27,788 bases of DNA from Prevotella sp. (GTDB lineage: Bacteria > Bacteroidota > Bacteroidia > Bacteroidales > Bacteroidaceae), in the NCBI GenBank assembly GCA_017541365.1, contig JAFXZF010000011.1:1-27788 (forward strand). Direction: 5' to 3'. Below are positions 8,334 to 14,927 of the stretch, in pieces; the stretch's first letter is position 1; the number at the start of each line of letters is the position of its first letter. The notes beneath the pieces were generated by a model. It did no database searches. It was given only the letters and a program-made list of their open reading frames with translations, and was not told the origin of the DNA. The position numbers and the translations under genes were made by a program.

Positions 8334-8341
8334 CCCACATT

Positions 8342-9205
8342 ATGCAAAAGACGGCTATACTATTGCTACACTGTCCTGACAAGGCAGGCATCATCGCCGA
8401 GATGACAAAGTTTATCACCGATAATAATGGTAACATCGTATATCTCGACCAGTATGTTGACACCGTGGACCACCGCTTCTTTATGAGGGTGGAGTGGTCA
8501 ACGGAGAGTTTTGCCATACCCGATGACAAACTCGAGGAGTATATCGAGACTCTCTACGGTCAGCGCTACGATATGGAGTTCAAACTATACTTCAGCGACA
8601 AGCGCCCACGCATGGCCATCTTCGTCAGCAAGATGAGCCACTGCCTCTATGACCTCCTCGCACGCTACAAGGCTGGCGAACTCGACTGCGAGATACCCTG
8701 CATCGTGAGCAATCACGACAACCTGCGCTACGTAGCAGAGCAGTTTGGCATACCCTACTACGTATGGTCTATCAATAAGGACTGGTCCAACAAGCAGGAG
8801 GTAGAGCAGGCTGAGATGGAACTCATGAAGAAGGAGAATATCAGCTTCATCGTCCTCGCACGCTACATGCAGATTATCTCCGAGGAGATGATCAAGAGTT
8901 TCCCCAACCGCATCATCAACATTCACCACTCCTTCCTCCCCGCCTTCATCGGTGCCAAGCCCTATCACCAGGCATACCAGCGAGGTGTCAAGATTATAGG
9001 AGCCACCAGCCACTACGTGACCACCGAGCTCGATGCCGGACCCATAATAGAGCAGGACGTAGTACGCATCACCCACAAGGATACCCCCGAGACCCTCGTC
9101 CTCAAGGGCAAGGACCTCGAGAAGATAGTGCTGTCACGTGCCGTGAAGAAGCACATCGAGCACAAAGTACTCTCATATCACAACAAGACCATAATATTCA
9201 GTTAA
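8342..9205 (+). CDS. purU: Formyltetrahydrofolate deformylase
   Basis: Hydrolyses 10-formyl-tetrahydrofolate to tetrahydrofolate and formate, balancing one-carbon units and feeding formate to purine synthesis (family knowledge). The N-terminal ACT domain starts at once with TAILLLHCPDKAGIIAEMT. The formyltransferase-type domain follows (RMAIFVSKMSHCLYDLL, CIVSNHDNLRYVAEQFGIPY). The catalytic region is NIHHSFLPAFIGAKPYHQAY, with Asn, His and later Asp in ATSHYVTTELDAGPIIEQ, a hallmark of PurU over PurN. An earlier ATG at 8282 is rejected, as it lies upstream of the promoter and would add a non-homologous tail. Length 287 residues is normal. pyrC begins 6 nt after its stop, so the two are an operon. 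Confidence 0.95.
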   Translation: MQKTAILLLHCPDKAGIIAEMTKFITDNNGNIVYLDQYVDTVDHRFFMRVEWSTESFAIPDDKLEEYIETLYGQRYDMEFKLYFSDKRPRMAIFVSKMSHCLYDLLARYKAGELDCEIPCIVSNHDNLRYVAEQFGIPYYVWSINKDWSNKQEVEQAEMELMKKENISFIVLARYMQIISEEMIKSFPNRIINIHHSFLPAFIGAKPYHQAYQRGVKIIGATSHYVTTELDAGPIIEQDVVRITHKDTPETLVLKGKDLEKIVLSRAVKKHIEHKVLSYHNKTIIFS

Positions 9206-9211
9206 GGTTAA

Positions 9212-10582
9212 ATGACCATACTAATCAAAAACGGTACCATCGTCAACGAAGGCCAGCAGTACAGAGCCGACCTCATCATCGAGGGTAGCCACATAAAGGA
9301 CATCATACCAGAAGGAATCGACGCACGCTACGACGTCGGTTCTTTTAGTAATATCATCGACGCCGAGGGAGCCTACATCCTGCCAGGCATCATCGACAGC
9401 CACGTACACTTCCGCGAGCCAGGCCTCACACATAAGGCATGCATGCAGAGCGAGAGCCGTGCCGCTGCCTATGGCGGTGTCACCACCGTCTTCGACATGC
9501 CCAACACCCTTCCGCAGACCACCACCCCCGAGGCGCTCCTCGACAAGCAGCGCATGGCACCGAGCCGTATGCACGTCAACTACGCCTTCTTCCCTGGCGC
9601 CACCAATGACAATCTCGACTTCCTGCGCCAGCTCGACCCACATCAGGTGCCAGGCATCAAACTCTTCATGGGTTCCTCCACAGGCAATATGCTCGTAGAT
9701 CACGAGGAGGCGCTCGACAGCATCTTCGCCCTCGCCGCCGAGAAGGGGCTCACCCTCATGGCACACTGCGAGGACACCCATATCATCAATCACAACATGC
9801 AGCGCGTCAAGGAGGAACTCCTCACCGACGACCCACCCATACAGTATCATCCCTACATACGCAGCGAGGAGGCCTGCTACCGCAGTTCCGCCTTGGGAGC
9901 ACGCCTTGCCCACAAGCACGGCACCCACTTCCATATCGCCCACGTCACCACCGCCAGGGAGCTTTCCCTCTTAGGTGACAACGTCACCGGCGAGGCCACC
10001 GTTGCCCACCTCCTCTTCTCCAAGGAGGACTACGATACAAAAGGCGCGCTTATCAAGTGCAACCCCTCCATCAAGACCCTCAACGACCGCGACGCCCTGC
10101 GCCTCGCACTGCAAGGACCCTCTAAATCTCAATTGTCAATTGTCAATTCTCAATTGTCAACCATCGGCACCGACCACGCCCCCCACACCATCGAGGAGAA
10201 GCAGGGAGGCTGTCAGAAGGCCATGTCAGGCATGCCCATGATACAGTTCTCCCTCCCCGCCATGCTCAGCCTTGTCGATAAGGAGGTGCTCACCATCCAG
10301 CGCCTCGTAGAGCTCATGGCACACGGTCCCGCACGCCTCTTTCACATCAAGGAGCGCGGTTTCCTACGCCCAGGCTACAAGGCAGACATCACCATCGTGC
10401 GCAAGGGCGAGCCATGGACCGTCAGCCGCGACACCATCCAGAGCCAGTGTCGCTGGAGCCCCCTTGAGGGCAAGAGCTTCAATTGGCGCATCACCCAAAC
10501 CCTCGTCAGTGGCAACCTCATCTACGACAATGGCACCTTCCACGACACCCTCTTCGGCGAGCACGTCGAGTTTGCTGGGTAA
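9212..10582 (+). CDS. pyrC: Dihydroorotase with an in-frame repeat insertion
   Basis: Zinc amidohydrolase of pyrimidine synthesis, closing carbamoyl-aspartate to dihydroorotate in the cytoplasm. Metal and substrate motifs are present: IIDSHVHFREPG, the Lys of GIKLFMGSSTGNML that is carbamylated in the family, LMAHCEDTH, HFHIAHVTTA and IGTDHAPHTIEEK. Between ALQGP and IGTDHAPH there are about 11 extra residues (SKSQLSIVNSQLST), encoded by the low-complexity repeat at 10125-10160. This loop precedes the catalytic Asp, so the insertion is close to the active site but probably outside it. The gene sits 6 nt behind purU. Pairing of formate and pyrimidine metabolism suggests a nucleotide-synthesis operon. 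Confidence 0.95.
   Translation: MTILIKNGTIVNEGQQYRADLIIEGSHIKDIIPEGIDARYDVGSFSNIIDAEGAYILPGIIDSHVHFREPGLTHKACMQSESRAAAYGGVTTVFDMPNTLPQTTTPEALLDKQRMAPSRMHVNYAFFPGATNDNLDFLRQLDPHQVPGIKLFMGSSTGNMLVDHEEALDSIFALAAEKGLTLMAHCEDTHIINHNMQRVKEELLTDDPPIQYHPYIRSEEACYRSSALGARLAHKHGTHFHIAHVTTARELSLLGDNVTGEATVAHLLFSKEDYDTKGALIKCNPSIKTLNDRDALRLALQGPSKSQLSIVNSQLSTIGTDHAPHTIEEKQGGCQKAMSGMPMIQFSLPAMLSLVDKEVLTIQRLVELMAHGPARLFHIKERGFLRPGYKADITIVRKGEPWTVSRDTIQSQCRWSPLEGKSFNWRITQTLVSGNLIYDNGTFHDTLFGEHVEFAG
10125..10160 (+). repeat. 'caattgtcaatt' repeat inside pyrC
   Basis: Three linked units of caattgtcaatt/caattctcaatt, palindromic around caattg, translate as SQLSIVNSQLS. Intergenic relatives lie at 4686-4745 and 6903-6922. 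Confidence 0.8.
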
Positions 10583-10636
10583 ATCTCCATTACCCGCTAT
10601 GCCTGCTATCTTATGCAAATGCAAACAATACAAATC

Positions 10637-10685
10637 AGCCGTGTAATCAGTTTCTCACTCTTAGAGTGCCATTGATTACACGGCT
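10637..10685. terminator. Bidirectional hairpin terminator between pyrC and the smalltalk gene
   Basis: A perfect 13-bp stem (AGCCGTGTAATCA, 10637-10649, with its complement at 10673-10685) encloses a second 5-bp hairpin CACTC/GAGTG (10656-10668). It lies 54 nt after the pyrC stop and 27 nt beyond the stop of the opposite gene. There is no long T run, so a pure intrinsic terminator is not certain. Confidence 0.6.
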
Positions 10686-10711
10686 TAACTTATGTAAAGA
10701 AATCGCCTTTA

Positions 10712-10813
10712 TTACAGATGACTCACACAACTGGTGGTTGTCAGGATGGTGCAGATTGCAGTGAGTATAGCGTTGATGATCACGCTCCAGTTCTTCTTAG
10801 CCTGTTCGCTCAT
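10712..10813 (-). CDS. Smalltalk-type small membrane peptide
   Basis: A 33-residue peptide: a charged start (MSEQAKKNW), a hydrophobic segment (SVIINAILTAICTILTTT) and a Cys near the end (SCVSHL). This matches the tiny 'smalltalk' proteins of Bacteroides and Prevotella, which end in TSC-like sequences and sit next to an HU-like gene. A good ribosome site (GGAG) lies 8 nt before the ATG. It starts 37 nt after the HU-like gene, so the two are one operon. In many genomes an N-acetylmuramoyl-alanine amidase follows; here a terminator hairpin follows instead. The function is unknown. Confidence 0.8.
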   Translation of the reverse strand: MSEQAKKNWSVIINAILTAICTILTTTSCVSHL

Positions 10814-10849
10814 GGTTTAATCTCCTTTCAAATAACTGTGCACTGTGCA

Positions 10850-11287
10850 CTATTCACCTTCCTCCTGCTTTGCCTTTGCCTCAGGGTCGATGACCACCGC
10901 CTTGTAGCCGAAGCCTATTGACTTGCCAGTCACTGCTCCAGTGGCGCCATCGCGGGTCTGCGTAGGCTGGAAGCGTACACGTACTGACTTGAGGTTTTCA
11001 CGTACGTTCCACTCATCCTTGGCGAGTGCGCCAGAGGTTGTTGCCGATACATAGAAGTATCCGAAGTTGTCGATTTTGATTTTGATTGAGTTGGCGAGGT
11101 TGCGGTTCATCACCTTGACGAGTGAGGTGAGCACTGCATAGACATCAGACTTCTTTACAGAGACGTTAGCCTGTATGCGCTGTGCGAGGCCGTGCGTGTC
11201 GATGATGTTAGGATTGTAGGTACGTCCGTACCAGAGGTTGTTGGACTGCTTGCGCTTGTCCTGTCGTACTGCAATAAAAACTGCCAT
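10850..11287 (-). CDS. HU-like DNA-binding protein (HU-related family)
   Basis: A 145-residue member of the Bacteroidetes HU-related (HUKDE/TIGR01201) proteins, distinct from true HU by a longer N-terminus and C-terminus. The start MAVFIAVRQDKRKQSNNLWYGR and the region THGLAQRIQANVSVKKSDVYAVLTSLVKVM match the dimerisation helices. IKIDNFGYFYVSATTSG corresponds to the DNA-binding arm. The C-terminus is acidic and charged (DPEAKAKQEEGE). It probably binds DNA, but no target is known. The stop codon lies in a repeat (tgcactgtgcac). The smalltalk gene follows. The upstream gap is strongly AT-rich with tactata repeats; no clear TAnnTTTG box was found. Confidence 0.85.
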   Translation of the reverse strand: MAVFIAVRQDKRKQSNNLWYGRTYNPNIIDTHGLAQRIQANVSVKKSDVYAVLTSLVKVMNRNLANSIKIKIDNFGYFYVSATTSGALAKDEWNVRENLKSVRVRFQPTQTRDGATGAVTGKSIGFGYKAVVIDPEAKAKQEEGE

Positions 11288-11319
11288 GATGTTAGATGTT
11301 TGGCCCCTCTCCGACTCCC

Positions 11320-11510
11320 CCTACACTATACTATATACTATATACTAATATTATATTAATAATAACTCTTATTACCCCCTATATAATAAATTATATATCC
11401 CCCCTCTTCTCCCTTCTTCTTTGCGGAAGTTCTTAATATTCACGTAATTACGTGTAAAATTTGAAAAGTCACGAGACACAAAAGTCACAGGAGACACATT
11501 TTTTGTGCTT
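11320..11510. promoter_or_regulatory. Upstream region with AT repeats, a palindrome and direct repeats
   Basis: Bases 11325-11395 hold 'tactata' and 'taata' repeats. At 11441-11454 a perfect 14-bp palindrome CACGTAATTACGTG is a likely binding site. At 11466-11498 two near-identical units, GTCACgAGACACA and GTCACaGGAGACACA, follow each other. These lie between the divergent HU-like and RhuM-like genes. Confidence 0.5.
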
Positions 11511-11518
11511 CGATTATG

Positions 11519-11549
11519 CTTGCGATTTCAAAATCTTTTAGTAACTTTG
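11519..11549 (+). promoter_or_regulatory. Promoter of the RhuM-like gene
   Basis: CTTG (11519-11522), 19 nt, then TAACTTTG (11542-11549), only 8 nt before the ATG at 11558. Confidence 0.75.
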
Positions 11550-11557
11550 CAAGGAAT

Positions 11558-12025
11558 ATGACTATGAAGAAAGAAAATAGTGGTGAAATAGTGATGTATC
11601 AGCCCGACGAGACCATCAGGCTTGAGGTTCGTATGGGTGAAGATTCTGTGTGGCTAACGCAGCAACAGATTGCGCTTCTGTTTGGAGTTAAGCAGCCTGC
11701 AATTTCCAAACATCTGATTAATATTTTCAAAAGTGGAGAGTTGCATGAGGCTTCAGTTCATTCCATTTTGGAATACACTGCTACCGATGATGAGGTCTAT
11801 CACATAGGCGCCAGCATCAAGGACCTTGGCAAGAAATGGTTTGCCTTTACCCTGATGCATGACATCACTCCCTCTATGCTCGCTGAGCATCTGAGTGAGA
11901 AGGGCGGATTTACCCCCCCCCTATACAACTATTTAAAAATCAAGAAGTTACATACAGACGCCCTGCGGATTCTTCCGACAGAGTGCCTGACAAACTTTCA
12001 GGCATCTTATGCTTCAGCAGCATAG
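11558..12025 (+). pseudogene. Truncated RhuM-like (virulence-type DNA-binding) gene
   Basis: The first 80 residues match the RhuM family N-terminus: GEIVMYQPDETIRLEVRMGEDSVWLTQQQIALLFGVKQPAISKHL is read as an N-terminal strand plus a helix-turn-helix-like segment, then NIFKSGELHEASVHSILEYTA. Intact relatives are usually about 300 residues and continue with a YNLDAIISVGYRVNS-type region. Here the sequence switches to DEVYHIGASIKDLGKKWFAF, then to a short tail with no recognised match, ending at residue 155. A run of nine C lies at 11913-11921. Reading through it in other frames does not restore a RhuM C-terminus. The promoter looks intact, so a truncated protein may still be made. Confidence 0.6.
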
Positions 12026-12099
12026 GGTGCCTTGCTCGTTTGTGCGCTTGAGCCTTACGGCACGAAAACGAAAACAATAAAAAGAGAAAACGGAATAAA

Positions 12100-12288
12100 A
12101 TGAAGAAACTTATTACACTATCGCTATTGGCAATTGCCGTAAGCATGACGGCAAGTATATCATCAGACGAGAAGCCCTGCTGCAAGAAGTCACAGCCCTG
12201 TTGCAAGGAGAAGCCAGCCTGCTGCGACACCGCCAAGGCAGACACCCTGCCCCTCTGCATGGAGCAAAACGGCAACCCACAGCTATGA
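12100..12288 (+). CDS. Small secreted Cys-rich protein
   Basis: 62 residues: a signal peptide (MKKLITLSLLAIAVSMTASIS) followed by a short mature part with three Cys pairs in CCKKSQPCCKEKPACCD and one later Cys. The spacing CC-x5-CC-x5-CC suggests metal binding or several disulfides; I do not recognise the family. Its stop codon overlaps the next start as ATGA (12285-12288), so the two genes are probably translationally coupled. The upstream sequence is AC-rich without a clear promoter. Confidence 0.65.
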   Translation: MKKLITLSLLAIAVSMTASISSDEKPCCKKSQPCCKEKPACCDTAKADTLPLCMEQNGNPQL

Positions 12289-12422
12289 TAGAGCATTGGT
12301 ACGAATATCTCCCCGCCGCCTGGGCTACGCCTCAGGGTCGCTGGTATGTTATCGCCAGCGTGGTCGTCCTTGTCGGCATCGCCTACTGGGTAGGCTACTA
12401 TATGGGGAGAAGAAAGATATAA
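12285..12422 (+). CDS. Small single-pass membrane protein
   Basis: 45 residues starting MIEHWYEYLPAAWATPQGRW, then one hydrophobic helix (YVIASVVVLVGIAYWVGYYMG) and a basic end (RRKI). By the positive-inside rule the C-terminus is probably cytoplasmic. The ATG overlaps the stop of the Cys-rich gene by 4 nt. Co-translation suggests the two products act together, perhaps as a secreted peptide and membrane partner. No family recognised. Confidence 0.65.
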   Translation: MIEHWYEYLPAAWATPQGRWYVIASVVVLVGIAYWVGYYMGRRKI

Positions 12423-12741
12423 ACTTCATTTTCATGGAGCACTTCGGTGCTTTTATGAATTTGTTTTTAATGTGTGTTGTTCATGGTAGCACTTTGGTGC
12501 TTTCATGGATTAGATTTAAGGTTTGCACCTCGCGGTGCGTGAGCATAGCGAGGTGATTTTTTTGAAAAACTAAACGACTGAAATCTAAAACAAGATATGA
12601 CAGAAAAAATTAGAGATACACGCTCGCAGGAGCGAGGCATTAGCAATTAGAGCTGATGTTGTTATTATTTACCAATAAGATCATCACCTCGTGGTGCTTG
12701 GGCATAGCGAGGATTTCAAAGAACTAAACACTAAACAAGAT
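12423..12741. other. 319-nt gap: three hairpins and a duplicated leader
   Basis: Two related hairpins come first: AGCAC-TTCG-GTGCT (12438-12451, then TTT) and AGCAC-TTTG-GTGCT (12488-12501). A third is an intrinsic-type terminator at 12526-12562. A 60-77 nt leader sequence occurs twice, at 12526-12602 and 12685-12747. The first copy ends in a 17-codon ORF (12597-12650) beginning MTEKI; the second ends in the methylase start. Confidence 0.65.
12526..12562 (+). terminator. Intrinsic terminator after the small gene pair
   Basis: CACCTCGC (12526-12533) pairs with GCGAGGTG (12548-12555), followed by A and seven T. Confidence 0.7.
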
Positions 12742-12747
12742 ATGACA
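12526..12747. repeat. Duplicated leader sequence upstream of the methylase gene
   Basis: Copy 1 (12526-12602) and copy 2 (12685-12747) share CACCTCG-GGTGC, GCATAGCGAGG, GAA-AACTAAAC and the end AACAAGATATGACA. Copy 2 lacks part of the T run and the gaaatct segment. About 80 nt of unrelated sequence lies between them, including a CGCTC/GAGCG hairpin. Confidence 0.7.
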
Positions 12748-14925
12748 TTTACAGAAGCAAAAATCGAATTTGATAATAAATATTGCAATTCTATAGAATT
12801 TAACTGTTTTTTACCAGAACATTTGACTTTTGGTAAAGTTACAACTTTTAGAAAAAAAGATGGTTCTAGGAATGAACAATATTATAAGTGGCAATTCTTG
12901 TATGGAATAGTTTATTCTGGACTATATCCGAAAGATCTGATTGGAACAGAAATACACTTCCCAAAAGGAAATAAGAACTCTTCAGATATTATCATAGATG
13001 CAGCAATATTCAGGGATGCTTCATGGTTGGACAAGTACAAAGATTATCATTATAACAATAATTCAGAAAGTCTAGATTGGTTAAGAAAGAATATGATTGC
13101 AACTCTTGAATTTAAAAAAGAGGATAACAAAAATATCTCTGAAGTTTGGGAGAAGCAACTTAAGGCTTATTTGAAAGAAAGTGAAGCTGATTTTTGTTTG
13201 GGTGTATTGTATGATACAGAAAGACTATATTTGTTCAGAAAGGAGAATGGCAAGTATTTGCGATTAAATGATGAATATAATCTCAAGGGTGATTCTAGCA
13301 CTACGAAAGATATGTGCCTTCATCTCCCTGATCCTTATCGTAACATTCCCAATTTTGATAAAATCAATAATTGGACTCATACCAAGGATACAGATTATTC
13401 AAAAAGAACTATTTATGACTTAGATATCATATCTGGCCTACAATCTACGCAATTAAATGATGCAATGTCAGCAATTTTGCGTACACTTGACAAATTAGGT
13501 ATGGCAGATACTGAAGCAGGTTTTGAAATTCTTATTCATATTCTTGCACTAAAAATTTATGATGAAAAAAGAAACGAAAAAACTCCTCGAAGGTATTTGG
13601 ATTTTTATATCTTGCCAGAAGAAAGGAGTTACGACACTCTAGCTGACAAAGGAATCCAAACGTTCCTGGAAAGAATGAATAAATTACGCGAAGATGCGAA
13701 AAGTGTATATCATAGGATATTTCAGGGAGTATCCTTTGATATAAAAAACCAAAAACACGTTGCTATTCTAGTAGAGGTCGTAAAGCAATTCCAAGATTAT
13801 TCTTTCAGAAGGTCACAGAAAACAGATTTATATCAATTAGTCTTTTACAAATTTGCAGGAAAGTTTTCCAAAGATAATCATGCCCAATTTGTCACCCCAT
13901 TACCGATGATTGATTTCCTCGTTAATATAGTAAATCCTCGTAATGGTGAAACCGTCATAGATCCAACAGTAGGTATTGCCGATTTTTTATCCGTTTCTTA
14001 TGTAAATTCTAATAGTAAACTTGATGATGGAAATATCTTTGGAATGGATATTAGTACACAGATGGTTATGCTGGCAACACTTAATATGTTGCTAAATGGA
14101 GATGGAAATGCAAAAATAGAGGCTAAGGTTGATACTTACGGATCATTACTGACAAAATTTGATTCAACAGGAGGGTTGGTTGAGTTAATACCATCCATGA
14201 ACAAATATGGTGATTGGGATAATCGTCCAGATAATAGAGAATTAAAAAAATTTGACGTAGTACTTACCAATCCTCCATTTGGTGAAGATAGAGCTTATGT
14301 ACCAAAAGAAAAAAAAGATTTGGAAGTAATTCAATGTTATGAGTTGTGGAAATTATATGGTCAAAAGAGTATAAAGGAAGTTGAAGAATCTAAAAAGAAG
14401 AGTAAGAAATCAAAAATAAAAGAAGCAAACAAAATAGATTTAGGAGTAGTATTTTTAGAAAACGCATATCGAATCTTAAGGGAAAATGGTAGGCTTGGCA
14501 TAGTATTATCAAATTCAATTGCAGGCATTGATTCACATAGAGTGGCTCGAGAATGGTTAATGGAGAGAATGCGTATAGTTGCTTTAATTGATATGCCTGC
14601 TGGCATATTTGCAGAGACACCTGTAAAGACAACCATAATTGTAGCTTATAAGCCTTCTGCTGATGAATTGAAAAGACTAAATGAGCAAGACTACGAAATA
14701 TTTGTTAGAAGTATTGCTAAGGTTGGATATGAAGTAAAAACAATTAAAAGAGTAAAGTATTTCGCAACGAAATATAAGATTAACTACGATACTTTTGAAA
14801 CGGAGATAGATGAAGATGGAAATCCAGTTTTGGACGAAGATTTCTCACAAACAGTTAAAGACTTCCGTAATTGGTGTAAGAGCCAAGAGATTACTTTGCA
14901 GAATTTATTTATAAAAGAGAGATAA
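12742..14925 (+). CDS. N6-adenine DNA methylase with N-terminal nuclease-like domain (restriction-modification)
   Basis: A 727-residue modification subunit of the type I/IIG class. Residues 1-230 resemble an HsdR_N PD-(D/E)XK domain: Asp82 and Asp86 in SDIIIDAAIF, E123-F-K125 in TLEFKKE, then SEVWEKQLKAYLKESEADF. The methylase follows, with a helical region, motif I written DPTVGIADFL (407-416; usual DPACGTGGFL) and catalytic NPPF at 510-513. The ATG at 12742 is preferred to GTG 12691, since the extra residues come from the duplicated leader. Ordinary HsdM is near 500 residues, so fusion to a nuclease recalls BcgI-type enzymes, which need only an A and an S subunit. The DNA is much more AT-rich than its neighbours, a sign of transfer. 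The S gene follows 2 nt after the stop. Confidence 0.85.
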   Translation: MTFTEAKIEFDNKYCNSIEFNCFLPEHLTFGKVTTFRKKDGSRNEQYYKWQFLYGIVYSGLYPKDLIGTEIHFPKGNKNSSDIIIDAAIFRDASWLDKYKDYHYNNNSESLDWLRKNMIATLEFKKEDNKNISEVWEKQLKAYLKESEADFCLGVLYDTERLYLFRKENGKYLRLNDEYNLKGDSSTTKDMCLHLPDPYRNIPNFDKINNWTHTKDTDYSKRTIYDLDIISGLQSTQLNDAMSAILRTLDKLGMADTEAGFEILIHILALKIYDEKRNEKTPRRYLDFYILPEERSYDTLADKGIQTFLERMNKLREDAKSVYHRIFQGVSFDIKNQKHVAILVEVVKQFQDYSFRRSQKTDLYQLVFYKFAGKFSKDNHAQFVTPLPMIDFLVNIVNPRNGETVIDPTVGIADFLSVSYVNSNSKLDDGNIFGMDISTQMVMLATLNMLLNGDGNAKIEAKVDTYGSLLTKFDSTGGLVELIPSMNKYGDWDNRPDNRELKKFDVVLTNPPFGEDRAYVPKEKKDLEVIQCYELWKLYGQKSIKEVEESKKKSKKSKIKEANKIDLGVVFLENAYRILRENGRLGIVLSNSIAGIDSHRVAREWLMERMRIVALIDMPAGIFAETPVKTTIIVAYKPSADELKRLNEQDYEIFVRSIAKVGYEVKTIKRVKYFATKYKINYDTFETEIDEDGNPVLDEDFSQTVKDFRNWCKSQEITLQNLFIKER

Positions 14926-14927
14926 AA

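Noticed and set aside
8282..8341. Longer purU beginning at ATG 8282
   Set aside because: The promoter box lies between this ATG and 8342, and the added hydrophobic residues do not match the family.
9221..9943. 240-codon open frame opposite pyrC, and similar long frames opposite purU and mfd
   Set aside because: These mirror the codon pattern of the real genes, lack domain features, and lie fully inside well-supported coding regions.
11913..11921. Nine-C run as a phase-variation switch of the RhuM-like gene
   Set aside because: Shifting the frame by one or two bases leads to other non-homologous ends, not to the missing C-terminus; the gene is better read as truncated.
12691..12741. GTG start of the methylase at 12691
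   Set aside because: The extra 17 residues are translated from the duplicated leader, which is not coding in its first copy.
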